Positions 44,413 through 52,356 of a DNA stretch of 64,000 bases are shown piece by piece (positions within the stretch are counted from its first letter, which is position 1; each line of letters starts with the position of its first letter). This stretch comes from Leucobacter allii (GTDB lineage: Bacteria; Actinomycetota; Actinomycetes; Actinomycetales; Microbacteriaceae): assembly GCF_022919155.1 (NCBI RefSeq), contig NZ_CP095045.1, positions 2,356,001 to 2,420,000 on the forward strand. The letters run 5' to 3'. The translations under genes and the position numbers were made by a program. Below the pieces are notes generated by a model, which ran no database searches, had not been told where the DNA came from, and saw only the letters and a list, made by a program, of their open reading frames with translations.

Positions 44413-45062
44413 GCGGCGGGGCGCCGGCGGGCGGCGGTCAGGCGGGCGGCGCGCCGTCGGGCGGTGCGCCGGTGGGCGGTGCGCCGGTGGGCGGTGCGCC
44501 GGTGGGCGGCAGTCAGGCGGGCGGCGGTCACGCGAGCGCCAGTCCGGGCATCGCAGACGCTGAGGCTGCCGCAGGCGCTGAGGCTGTCGCAGACGCGCCG
44601 TCCGAGCCGTTGCCGGCGGAGGCGGCGCGCTGGGTCGAGCGCCTCCGCCTCGAGCCTCTCGCGCACGAGGGCGGGCTCTTCCGGCAGATGCACCTCGACG
44701 CGCACTCGAGCGCGATCTACTACCTGCTCGCACGACCCGATTTCTCGGCGCTGCACGCGCTCGCGTCGACCGAGGTCTACCACTGGTACGCCGGCTCGCC
44801 GCTGCGATTGCTGCTGCTGCACCCCGACGGCCGGGCGGAGGAGCGGCTGCTCGGCCCCGACGCCGACGCGGGGCAGCTGCCGCAGCTCGTCGTGCCGCCC
44901 GGGGTGATGCAGGGCTCCTCCCCGGCGGGCGACTGGTCGCTCGTCGGCACGACGATGTCGCCGCCGTTCGACTGGGACGGCTTCGTGCTCGGCGGCGACC
45001 GCGCCGCGCTGCAGGAGCGCTACCCGGACGCGGCCGGGCGCATCGCCGAGCTCACGCGCTGA
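44409..45062 (+). CDS. DUF985 cupin protein with glycine-rich repeat N-terminus
   Basis: A 217-residue protein. Residues 1-60 are low complexity with repeated GGAPVG units. From about 70 it is a DUF985/YML079-type cupin: ARWVERLRLEPLAHEGGLFR, SSAIYYLLARPDFSALHALA, STEVYHWYAGSPLRLLLLHP and MQGSSPAGDWSLVGTTMSPP. Family members bind small ligands with unknown chemistry. GTG at 44409 overlaps the permease stop, indicating coupling to the importer. A later internal start without the repeat tract cannot be excluded. Confidence 0.85.
   Translation: MSGGAPAGGGQAGGAPSGGAPVGGAPVGGAPVGGSQAGGGHASASPGIADAEAAAGAEAVADAPSEPLPAEAARWVERLRLEPLAHEGGLFRQMHLDAHSSAIYYLLARPDFSALHALASTEVYHWYAGSPLRLLLLHPDGRAEERLLGPDADAGQLPQLVVPPGVMQGSSPAGDWSLVGTTMSPPFDWDGFVLGGDRAALQERYPDAAGRIAELTR
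44456..44515 (+). repeat. 15-bp tandem repeat in cupin 5' coding region
   Basis: Four units of the GGTGGGCGGTGCGCC type at 44456, 44471, 44486 and 44501 (the first and last diverged), in frame and encoding GGAPV repeats. Unit length is a multiple of three, so copy-number change keeps the frame. Confidence 0.88.
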
Positions 45063-45142
45063 CCGCCTGAGACCGGCCTGCGTGCTGACCCGCGCGCTTC
45101 CGCCCGAGCGCTCGCGCCCCTCGAGGTGGAGCGCTCCAAGGA

Positions 45143-45184
45143 ACGCGAACCGGGATAATCCGCGCGCTTTAGCCCCGTTCGCGT
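45143..45184. terminator. Imperfect stem-loop between convergent cupin and CPBP genes
   Basis: ACGCGAAC-C-GGG (45143-45154) faces CCCC-GTTCGCGT (45173-45184), 8 perfect pairs plus a mismatch. It sits in the 210-bp spacer between converging operons; the rest of this spacer shows no gene. Confidence 0.5.
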
Positions 45185-45272
45185 GAATTCCGAATGGGTC
45201 CGGGGCGGTGGGGTCGGCTCGGCGGGGTCAGGGTTCAGGGGCCAGGGGTCGGCTGCGGGCGCGCCGGACCGC

Positions 45273-46301
45273 TCAGGGGCGGGCCGGCACGCGCCGCGGG
45301 GCGAGCTCGCGCTGCCGATCGACGCGGAACTGCCCGCACAGCACGAGGATCACGACGACCGCGGCGATCGCGATCCACCCCGACGCCCCGAGCGGCAGCA
45401 CGAGCGCGGGATCGAGCGGAGCACCGGCCGCGGCGACGACGACGATCAGCCCGCCGGATGCGTTCAGCGCGCCGTGCCCGACGACGGCGGGCCACACGGA
45501 GCCGGTGCGCAGCCGCGCCCACCCGAGCAGGACCCCCCACGCGACGCAGCCGGCCGTCATGAGGGCCACGCCGCGCCAGTCGGTGAGCCCGAAGTTGTAG
45601 CCGAGCAGGATCAGCGGCGAGTGCCACAGCCCCCACACGGCCCCCGAGACGAGGAGCGCCGGCCACGTGCCGAGGGGGCGCAGCGCCGGGAGCAGCCAGC
45701 CGCGCCAGCCGAGCTCCTCCCCGAATGCGAGCACGCTGTTCACGAGCGCACCGAGCGGCACGGCGGCGATCTGCAGGGCCACGAGAGCGCCGATGGGCGG
45801 CATCGTCGCACGGGCGAGTTCCGCCGTCGATCCGTCGAGCGCCCCGAGCTGCGCGTCGATGGTCGCCCGGAAGCCGGAGAACCCGACGAGATCGAGCCGC
45901 GTCCACCCGAACAGGGCCGCGATGCCGATCGCGAGGGCCACCACGAGGAGCGGCGCGACGGTCGCGCAGACGGTCCACCAGACGACGCGCCTCGCGGGCC
46001 GCAGCGGCCACATGCCGAGCAGCCGCAGCCGCTCCCCGCGGGGAATCCGCGCGACGAACAGGGCGACGACGGCACCGATCGCCGGCGTCGTCATCATGAC
46101 GGACGCGACGAGCCCGAGCAGCACGGGGAAGGCCGGATCCTCGGCGCCGATGCGCCACAGCGGGATCGCGACGAGCCAGGAGAGTCCGAAGGAGACGACC
46201 GCGAAGACCTCGACCGCGACCCAGGGGACGCTCCGAAGACGGAACGTCGGCGCACCTCCCGCCCCGTCGCTTGCCGGCGCGCTCGTCGGGCCCTCGTCCA
46301 T
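45273..46301 (-). CDS. CPBP family intramembrane glutamic endopeptidase
   Basis: A 342-residue polytopic protein. Motif 1 is AFGEELGWRGWLLPALRPLG (EExxxR), motif 2 is GAVWGLWHSPLILLG, and a further histidine lies in AVVGHGALNASGG, giving the CPBP active-site set. Eight or so hydrophobic segments are visible. ATG at 46301 has GAGGAG 6 nt upstream. ATG at 46325, overlapping the previous stop, is an alternative that adds 8 residues. Last gene of the gntR-DUF1648-CPBP operon. Confidence 0.88.
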   Translation of the reverse strand: MDEGPTSAPASDGAGGAPTFRLRSVPWVAVEVFAVVSFGLSWLVAIPLWRIGAEDPAFPVLLGLVASVMMTTPAIGAVVALFVARIPRGERLRLLGMWPLRPARRVVWWTVCATVAPLLVVALAIGIAALFGWTRLDLVGFSGFRATIDAQLGALDGSTAELARATMPPIGALVALQIAAVPLGALVNSVLAFGEELGWRGWLLPALRPLGTWPALLVSGAVWGLWHSPLILLGYNFGLTDWRGVALMTAGCVAWGVLLGWARLRTGSVWPAVVGHGALNASGGLIVVVAAAGAPLDPALVLPLGASGWIAIAAVVVILVLCGQFRVDRQRELAPRRVPARP

Positions 46302-46321
46302 ACGGTCTCCTCGTTCCACGT

Positions 46322-47536
46322 TCATTCCCGCGTCCCCTCCCCGTTCCGCGCGGCCTCTAGCGCCGCGGCCGCCGTGCGCGCGTCGTCGACGGTCACGGCG
46401 AAGAGCCGCCCGTCGTGCCGGGTCGCCACGAGCGCCTCCCCGGCACGCATCACGATGCCGAAGCGCCCGGGCGCCCAGCGCAGTCCCCACCCGCCGAACT
46501 CGGTGAGCGGCTCGATCCGGGAGACCTCGACGCGGGCGACGTCGGTCGCCGGCAACCGGAACACCGGCCATCCGACCACGGATCGGGCCACGAGCCCCGC
46601 GGCGTCCACGCGCACTCGGAACCCCGCCGAGACCGCGAGCAGCCCGACGACGATCACGAGCGCGCCGACCATCACCCACTGCACGGCGGCCGGCGCCGGG
46701 GAGGCGAACACGATGGCGACGGCGAGCACCATCGATACCGCCGCGAATCCGGCGAGCCAGGAGTACACCCGCGACGGACGCACCCGCCCGAACCAGACCG
46801 CGCGCTCCGTCGACGCCAGCTCCAGCGCGGCGCTCGGCGCCTCGGGCGCCATCAGGATGTCGGCGCGCGGCTGCACGGCCCAGGCGACGAGGCCGACGAC
46901 GATCCAAGCCCCGAAGCCGAGCCCCATGTACCCGCCGATGCCCGGCGCGTCGGCGGCCTCGGCGAGATCGAGCTGCACCGCCGCGCTGGCGATGCCGACC
47001 GTGGCGAAGAAGACCGCGAACCCGGCGGCGAAGGCCGCGAGGAAGCGCTGCGCCGACGACCACATCGGCGCGCCGGGCTTCAGCCCGGACAGGCCCGTCA
47101 TCAGCGACAGCAGCACGGTCATGCCGCCGCCGAGACCGAGGGTCAGCCAGAGGAAGGTGCTCGGGGCACCGAAGCCGTCGGGGCCGCCGGTGAAGCCCCA
47201 GTGCGTGGCGGCGGGATCCGGCATCCGCGGCAGCCACACGGCGAGCAGCGCGCACGCGACGGCGATGACGGCCAGCGGCAGGATCAGCCCGACCCAGCGC
47301 GCCGCGCGTCTCGCGCGGGCGAGCTCGCGCTGCTGCTCGGGAGTCAGCCGCGGCTCGGGCAGCGGTGCGGGCGCCGCGTACCGCCTCCGCGCGGACGGCC
47401 CGTCGGCGCGAACGGAATCAGAACCGGGATCCGGATCCGGACTCGGACCAGGATCCGGAGCCTGGCCCGGAGCCGGATCCTCGCCCGGAGCCGGATCCCG
47501 GCGCATCGGTCCGGAATCGGGAGCGTCGTCGGTCAT
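46322..47536 (-). CDS. DUF1648 domain-containing membrane protein
   Basis: A 404-residue protein. Residues 1-45 are an acidic Asp-Pro-Gly tract (GEDPAPGQAPDPGPSPDPDP) encoded by repeated GGATCC-like hexamers. Membrane segments start near residue 80 (WVGLILPLAVIAVACALLAV). The DUF1648 motif follows (LPRMPDPAATHWGFTGGPDG). The C-terminal region (RVEVSRIEPLTEFGGWGLRW) is PH-like and found in other such proteins. The function is unknown. Its start overlaps the gntR stop by 4 nt. Confidence 0.87.
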   Translation of the reverse strand: MTDDAPDSGPMRRDPAPGEDPAPGQAPDPGPSPDPDPGSDSVRADGPSARRRYAAPAPLPEPRLTPEQQRELARARRAARWVGLILPLAVIAVACALLAVWLPRMPDPAATHWGFTGGPDGFGAPSTFLWLTLGLGGGMTVLLSLMTGLSGLKPGAPMWSSAQRFLAAFAAGFAVFFATVGIASAAVQLDLAEAADAPGIGGYMGLGFGAWIVVGLVAWAVQPRADILMAPEAPSAALELASTERAVWFGRVRPSRVYSWLAGFAAVSMVLAVAIVFASPAPAAVQWVMVGALVIVVGLLAVSAGFRVRVDAAGLVARSVVGWPVFRLPATDVARVEVSRIEPLTEFGGWGLRWAPGRFGIVMRAGEALVATRHDGRLFAVTVDDARTAAAALEAARNGEGTRE

Positions 47537-47961
47537 CGGTCCTCCTGAGGTCGTTCCGGCGCGATGCCGGTCGCGGGGCGCGTCGCGCGGGCGGCGACGG
47601 GAGCGCCGGCGCGGCGACCGGCGTGGGAGACGAGCGCGGCGAGCGCCTCGGGGCCGATCCCGAGGATCGTCGCGCGTTCCGCGAGCGCGACCGCCTGCAC
47701 GTGCAGTTCGGCGAGCCCGGCGACGCGATCGGTGACGACGGCGCCGCGGCCCCGGCGCAGATCGACGAGCCCCTCGTCCCGGAGCGCCTGGTAGGCGTGC
47801 AGCACGGTATGGGGGTTGATGCGGAGGGCTGCGGCCACCTCGCGGGCCGGGGGCAGCGTCTCCCCGGCGCGGAGCCGGCCCGCGGCGAGGTCGCCGCGGA
47901 TCGCGTCGGCGATCTGCGCGTAGATCGGCCGCTCGCTGGCCTCGTCGATCCGGATCAGCAT
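47533..47961 (-). CDS. GntR family transcriptional regulator (YtrA-like)
   Basis: A 142-residue GntR protein of the YtrA subgroup. The winged helix is PIYAQIADAIRGDLAAGRLR, AGETLPPAREVAAALRINPH, TVLHAYQALRDEGLVDLRRG, followed by a short C-terminal helix region. YtrA regulators usually repress their own operon of membrane proteins, which fits here. A GAAGGAGGGGG-type ribosome-binding site precedes ATG at 47961. An AT-rich palindrome lies upstream. Confidence 0.93.
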   Translation of the reverse strand: MLIRIDEASERPIYAQIADAIRGDLAAGRLRAGETLPPAREVAAALRINPHTVLHAYQALRDEGLVDLRRGRGAVVTDRVAGLAELHVQAVALAERATILGIGPEALAALVSHAGRRAGAPVAARATRPATGIAPERPQEDR

Positions 47962-47984
47962 CTTCCCCCTCCTTCGAGGAATAA

Positions 47985-48001
47985 TTCTATATCAACTAGA
48001 A
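47985..48001 (-). promoter_or_regulatory. Palindromic operator/promoter of the gntR operon
   Basis: TTCTA-TATCAAC-TAGAA is an inverted repeat with 5-bp arms in an AT-rich island (47980-48005), 24 bp before the gntR start. On the reverse strand it contains GATATAGAAT, a good -10-like stretch. It is probably the autoregulatory site. Confidence 0.6.
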
Positions 48002-48028
48002 CTACAGATCCAGACGCGCGACGACGAC

Positions 48029-48063
48029 GAGGCCCCCTCCCCGCCGAGCGGGGAGGGGGCCTC
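48029..48063 (-). terminator. Strong stem-loop terminator after gcdH
   Basis: GAGGCCCCCTCCCCGC (48029-48044) pairs perfectly over 16 bp with GCGGGGAGGGGGCCTC (48048-48063) around CGA. It lies 20 bp beyond the gcdH stop. Confidence 0.85.
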
Positions 48064-48083
48064 GCGGTCCGGGTCGCGGTCGC

Positions 48084-49247
48084 CTAGAAGGCCGCGATGC
48101 CGGTGAGCTCTCGCCCGATGACCAGCTGGTGCACCTCGTCCGTGCCCTCGTAGGTGCGCACCGACTCCAGGTTCGCCATGTGGCGCATCACCGGGAAGTC
48201 GGAGGTGATGCCGTCGCCGCCGAGGATCGAGCGGCAGGTGCCGGCGATCTTGATGGCCTCCCGGACGTTGTTGAGCTTGCCCACGGAGATCTGGGCGTGC
48301 GGCAGCGTGCCGGCGTCCTTGAGGCGCCCGAGGTGCAGGGCGAGCAGCAGCCCCTTCTCGTACTCGAGGAACATGTCGGCGAGCTTCGCCTGGATGATCT
48401 GCTTGGAGCCGATCGGCGCGCCGAACACCTCGCGCGACTGCGAGCGCTCGACCGCCGCCTCGAGGCAGGAGCGCGCGGCGCCCATGACGCCCCACGCGAT
48501 GCCGTAACGGGCCTCGTTCAGACACTTGAAGGGCGAGGACAGCCCCTTCGAACCCGGCAGGATCGCGTCGGCCGGCAGGCGCACCTCGTCGAGCACGATC
48601 TCCGTCTGGAGCGAGGCGCGCATCGAGAGCTTGTTCTCGATCGCGGTCGCCTGGAAGCCCGGAGTGTCGGTCGGCACGACGAAGCCGCGCACGATCCCCT
48701 CCTCGTCCTTCGCCCAGATCACCCCGACCGCGGCGATCGTGGCGAGCCCGATCCACCGCTTCCGGCCGTTGAGCACCCACTCGTCGCCCTCGCGCCGTGC
48801 CGTCGTGAGCATCGTGTTCGGGTCCGAGCCCCCCTGCGGCTCGGTGAGGCCGAAGAAGCCGATCGCCTCGCCCCGGCCCATCGCGGGCAGCCAGCGCTGC
48901 TTCTGCTCCTCGGAGCCGAACTTGTAGATGGCGCCCATCGCGAGCGAGCCCTGCACCGACAGGGCGGTGCGGAACCCGGAGTCGACGGCCTCGAACTCCA
49001 TGGCGACGAGGCCGTAGGCGACCGACGAGGCGCCCTTCAGGCCGTATCCCTCGAGGTACATGCCGAAGGCGCCGAATTCGCCGACCTCGGGGAGCAGCTC
49101 GACCGGCAGCCTGCGGTCCTCGAAGGCCTGGTCGATGATCGGGCGGATCCGCGTCTGGGCGAAGTCGCGCGCCTTGAGCTGCCACTCGCGCTCCTCCTCG
49201 GTGACGAAGTCGGCGACGTCGAACAGCTGGTCGATGGTGGTGGTCAT
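48084..49247 (-). CDS. gcdH: Glutaryl-CoA dehydrogenase-like acyl-CoA dehydrogenase
   Basis: A 387-residue FAD enzyme. DSGFRTALSVQGSLAMGAIY followed by KFGSEEQKQRWLP, GFFGLTEPQGGSDPNTM, and TYEGTDEVHQLVIGRELTGI match glutaryl-CoA dehydrogenase closely, including the catalytic glutamate in YEGT. The reaction would oxidise and decarboxylate glutaryl-CoA to crotonyl-CoA. The adjacent CaiB-family transferase supports this. An AGAGGA ribosome-binding site precedes ATG at 49247. A 7-bp repeat tract lies directly upstream. Confidence 0.9.
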   Translation of the reverse strand: MTTTIDQLFDVADFVTEEEREWQLKARDFAQTRIRPIIDQAFEDRRLPVELLPEVGEFGAFGMYLEGYGLKGASSVAYGLVAMEFEAVDSGFRTALSVQGSLAMGAIYKFGSEEQKQRWLPAMGRGEAIGFFGLTEPQGGSDPNTMLTTARREGDEWVLNGRKRWIGLATIAAVGVIWAKDEEGIVRGFVVPTDTPGFQATAIENKLSMRASLQTEIVLDEVRLPADAILPGSKGLSSPFKCLNEARYGIAWGVMGAARSCLEAAVERSQSREVFGAPIGSKQIIQAKLADMFLEYEKGLLLALHLGRLKDAGTLPHAQISVGKLNNVREAIKIAGTCRSILGGDGITSDFPVMRHMANLESVRTYEGTDEVHQLVIGRELTGIAAF

Positions 49248-49260
49248 GGGGATCCTCTCG

Positions 49261-49334
49261 GGCGGAAGGCGGAAGGCGGAAGGCGGAAGGCGGAAGTGTC
49301 GGCTGGCGGAAGGCGGAAGTGTCGGCTGGCGGAG
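49261..49334. repeat. GGCGGAA 7-bp tandem tract in the gcdG-gcdH spacer
   Basis: Five perfect GGCGGAA copies run from 49261 to 49295. Then GTGTCGGCT, two more GGCGGAA copies (49305-49318), a second GTGTCGGCT and a partial copy. It fills most of the 109-bp spacer upstream of the gcdH ribosome-binding site. The unit is not a multiple of three and is outside coding sequence, so copy number could tune downstream expression. Confidence 0.92.
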
Positions 49335-49356
49335 TCGCGGGATCGGGGCGGCTGGT

Positions 49357-50598
49357 TCAGCGCGGCAGCCAGGCGGCGTCCTGGTGCTCGCCGATACCGG
49401 GCGGCGGGGTCTCGTAGCGCGCGGGCGTCTCGGACAGGGACACGGGCAGCGCGACCGAGCGGACCGCGTGCGTCGCGCCGTCCGGGCCGAGCGCCGCGGT
49501 CTCGGCGACGGGCTCGAGCCCCAGGGACTCGGCGAGCTCGAATGCCTGCGCGATCGTGTTCACCCGCCCGGCGGGGATGTTCGCGGCGGTGAGCGCCGCG
49601 ATCCAGTCGGCCGCATCGCGGGCGCGGAGCGCCTCCTGCAGCGCCGCGCGGAGCGCCTCCCGGTGCGCGACGCGCTGCGGATTCGTGCGGAAGCGCTCGT
49701 CATCGGCGAGCTCGGGGATGCCGAGGACGCCGCACAGGCGCGCGAACTGCCCGTCGGTGCCGACCGCGAGCGCGATCGGCTGATCCGCCGCGGCGAGGGT
49801 CTCGTACGGGGCGATCGAGGGGTGGGCGTTGCCCATGCGGCCGGGAGCGACGCCGGTCTCGAGCGTGGAGGAGGCCTGATTGGCGAGGGCGGAGAGCAGC
49901 GAGCCGAGCAGGGTCACCTTCACGTGCTGGCCGCGTCCGGCGACCGGGGACCCGGCGGTGTCGCGCGCGCGCAGCGCGGCCTGGATCCCGATCACCGAGT
50001 TCAGGCCCGTGAGGATGTCGACGAGCGCCACACCGACCTTCGTCGGCTCCCCGCCGGCCGCGTCGGACTGCCCCGTGATGCTCATGAGGCCGCCGACGGC
50101 CTGCACGAGCAGGTCGTAGCCCGGGAGGTCGCGCCCCGCCGCGTCGCCGAAGCCCGAGATCGAGCAGTACACGACGCCCGGGTTGTCCGCCGCGAGCTCC
50201 GCGTACCCGAGGCCGAAGCGCTCCATGGTTCCCGGCTTGAAGTTCTCGATCACGACGTCGGCCGTGCGGGCGAGCTCCCGGGCGCGCGCGAGGCCCTCGG
50301 GATCGCGCAGGTCGCAGACCACCGAGCGCTTGCCGCGGTTGACCCCGGCGAAATAGGTGCTCTGCCCCGCCGCATTCACGGGCGGCCGCCACTGCCGGGT
50401 GCCGTCGCCCTCCGGGCTCTCGATCTTGATGACGTCGGCGCCGAGATCGGCGAGGATCATCGTGGCGTGCGGCCCCGCCAGCACGCGCGAGAAATCGGCG
50501 ACGCGGATCCCGGCGAGTGCGCCGACCCGGGCGGCACCCGTATCGGCCGACGCCCCGGCGGCGGGTCCGTCCCGCCCGGTGCCCGGATCCTGCGGCAC
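49357..50598 (-). CDS. gcdG: CaiB/BaiF CoA-transferase, likely glutarate CoA-transferase
   Basis: A 413-residue class III CoA-transferase. Motifs include GIRVADFSRVLAGPHATMIL, DLGADVIKIESPEGDGTRQW, FAGVNRGKRSVVCDLRDPEG, and SITGQSDAAGGEPTKVGVAL with VDILTG following. CaiB-family enzymes paired with glutaryl-CoA dehydrogenase (GcdG, SUGCT) activate glutarate using succinyl-CoA. The pairing supports that, but substrate is inferred. GTG at 50598 has AAGGA upstream; GTG at 50613 with GGAGGAG is a close alternative. Confidence 0.85.
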   Translation of the reverse strand: MPQDPGTGRDGPAAGASADTGAARVGALAGIRVADFSRVLAGPHATMILADLGADVIKIESPEGDGTRQWRPPVNAAGQSTYFAGVNRGKRSVVCDLRDPEGLARARELARTADVVIENFKPGTMERFGLGYAELAADNPGVVYCSISGFGDAAGRDLPGYDLLVQAVGGLMSITGQSDAAGGEPTKVGVALVDILTGLNSVIGIQAALRARDTAGSPVAGRGQHVKVTLLGSLLSALANQASSTLETGVAPGRMGNAHPSIAPYETLAAADQPIALAVGTDGQFARLCGVLGIPELADDERFRTNPQRVAHREALRAALQEALRARDAADWIAALTAANIPAGRVNTIAQAFELAESLGLEPVAETAALGPDGATHAVRSVALPVSLSETPARYETPPPGIGEHQDAAWLPR

Positions 50599-50719
50599 GT
50601 CGTTCCTTCGCACCCTGCTCCTCCATCGTCGCTGCTCGTGGGCCGGCGCGCGCCGGCGGCCGGCACCCGGCCGGCCATGTCGCCAGTCTACGGAGCCCGA
50701 GGCGCGCGACCGCCGCCTT

Positions 50720-50752
50720 CTTGCATACCCAGGCAGACTTCGCCTGTGCAAG
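50720..50752. promoter_or_regulatory. Interrupted palindrome between CoA-transferase and pucR genes
   Basis: CTTGCA (50720) and CAGGC (50730) are mirrored by GCCTG (50742) and TGCAAG (50747), so two arms each match their partner across a 7-bp centre. It lies 9 bp upstream of the PucR start in the divergent spacer, the expected place for a shared operator. Binding by PucR is inferred. Confidence 0.65.
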
Positions 50753-50761
50753 AATTGCAGC

Positions 50762-52294
50762 GTGGCCACCCTCTCCCAGCTCCTCGCCGTTCCCGCACTC
50801 GGGCTGCGCCTCCTCCAATCGGGGCCCGGCGACCCGGAGATGAGCTGGAGCTCGACGACCGAGCTGCTCGATCTCAGCGCGCATCTCGAGGGCGGTGAGA
50901 TCATCCTCACCACGGGCCTCGCCCTGGCCTTCGACGATCCTCGCTGGCGCGACTTCGTGGCGGCGCTCAGCCGCGCCAGGGTCGCCGCGATCGGCTTCGG
51001 CGTCGGGGTGAATCACGACCGGGTGCCCCCCGGCCTCGTCCTCGCCGCGAGCTCCTACCGCGTCGCCCTCTTCGAGGTCCCGCCCCCGACGCCCTTCATC
51101 GCGGTCAGCAAGGCGATCGCCCGTCTGCTCCAGGCGGACGAGCTGCGCTCCGCGCGCTCCGCGATCCAGGCGCAGCAGCGGCTGCTCGACGGCGCTCGGG
51201 ACGAGCGCTCCCCCGCGGAGATCCTGGCGAGCATCGCCCAGGCCACCGGCCGGCATCTCGCGCTGATCGCCGGGGACGGGCGCGCGCTCGCGAGCACCGC
51301 GGGCTTCGCAGCCGCGCAGGCATCCGGCGAGGCGGAGCGCATCGCGCTCGACCGAGAGGGGACGCTGCACCTCGCGATCGCGGGATCCGAGCCGCTCGCG
51401 CCCGAGGGCCGCGCTGTGCTCACGGCCGGGGCGATGGTGCTCGGGCTCGAGCTGCGCGGCGACCACGCGGCGACCGCGCGCGAACGGGAGCGCTGGGAAC
51501 GGCTCGCCGCCGGGCTCCTCTCCGGCGAGCTGCCCCCGGCGGCCGTCTCCGTGCTCGCGCCCGGCGCCGAGCTGCCCGGACGCGTGCGCGCGATCGCGGT
51601 CCAGGGCGGGGCGGAGGATCTCGCGGCCTGGCGCCGCCGCCCGCGCGGAGGCCTGGAGCGGCTCATCGCCCCGGGCGACGCCCCGGACACCCCGGGCCTC
51701 GCCCGAGCCTGGCAGCTCGTCGCAGACGATGAGGCGGCACTCGCGCGCGCGCTCGAGACCGCGGCGCTGCACGACCTCGACGCGGTCGTCGGCCGCCCGG
51801 CGACGCTCGCCGAGGCCCCGCTGAGCCGGCGCTCGGCCGCGTCCCGGCTGCGTTCCCTCTCGCCGACCGCGCCGCTGTACACGGCGCCGCGCGTCCCCGA
51901 GGCGGTGTGGGCGGATCGCGACGCGCCGCTGCTCGAGGCGCTCCTCGCGACGGACGGCGTCCCCGCGGCCGGCACCCGCTCCGCGGCGCACCGCGCGACG
52001 GAGCGCGAGGCGGCGAAGGCGCCCCGCCCGCTGACCGCCCGGGTGCTCGGACCGCTCTCGGCGCACGTCGCGGAGCTGGACGCCTCCGAACGGACGATGC
52101 TCCGCGAGACCCTCGGCCGCATCTTCCGCTCGGACGGGCAGCGCGGTCCCGCCGCGCAGGCGCTCGGCATCCATCGCAACACCCTCCGCGACCGCCTCGC
52201 GCGCATCGAGCGCCTGACCGGGCGCTCCCTCGCGGATCCGGACGACCGGGCCGAGCTCTGGTTCGCGCTCCGGCTCGAGGAGATCGGCGGCTGA
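50762..52294 (+). CDS. PucR family transcriptional regulator
   Basis: A 510-residue PucR protein. Residues 1-120 are the PucR N-terminal domain (LSQLLAVPALGLRLLQSGPG, LSAHLEGGEIILTTGLALAF). A GGDEF-like/CdaR middle region follows. The C-terminal HTH_30 domain is LRETLGRIFRSDGQRGPAAQ, ALGIHRNTLRDRLARIERLT. PucR regulators usually respond to a catabolic metabolite. Divergent placement to gcdG-gcdH and the shared palindrome suggest local control by a glutarate-pathway metabolite (inference). GTG at 50762 has AAGAAT 6 nt upstream. Confidence 0.92.
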   Translation: MATLSQLLAVPALGLRLLQSGPGDPEMSWSSTTELLDLSAHLEGGEIILTTGLALAFDDPRWRDFVAALSRARVAAIGFGVGVNHDRVPPGLVLAASSYRVALFEVPPPTPFIAVSKAIARLLQADELRSARSAIQAQQRLLDGARDERSPAEILASIAQATGRHLALIAGDGRALASTAGFAAAQASGEAERIALDREGTLHLAIAGSEPLAPEGRAVLTAGAMVLGLELRGDHAATARERERWERLAAGLLSGELPPAAVSVLAPGAELPGRVRAIAVQGGAEDLAAWRRRPRGGLERLIAPGDAPDTPGLARAWQLVADDEAALARALETAALHDLDAVVGRPATLAEAPLSRRSAASRLRSLSPTAPLYTAPRVPEAVWADRDAPLLEALLATDGVPAAGTRSAAHRATEREAAKAPRPLTARVLGPLSAHVAELDASERTMLRETLGRIFRSDGQRGPAAQALGIHRNTLRDRLARIERLTGRSLADPDDRAELWFALRLEEIGG

Positions 52295-52356
52295 AGTGCG
52301 CGCGAGCCGGCGCGCGAGCCGACACGCGCCGTCCCCCGCACGCGGACCCTCGCGCC

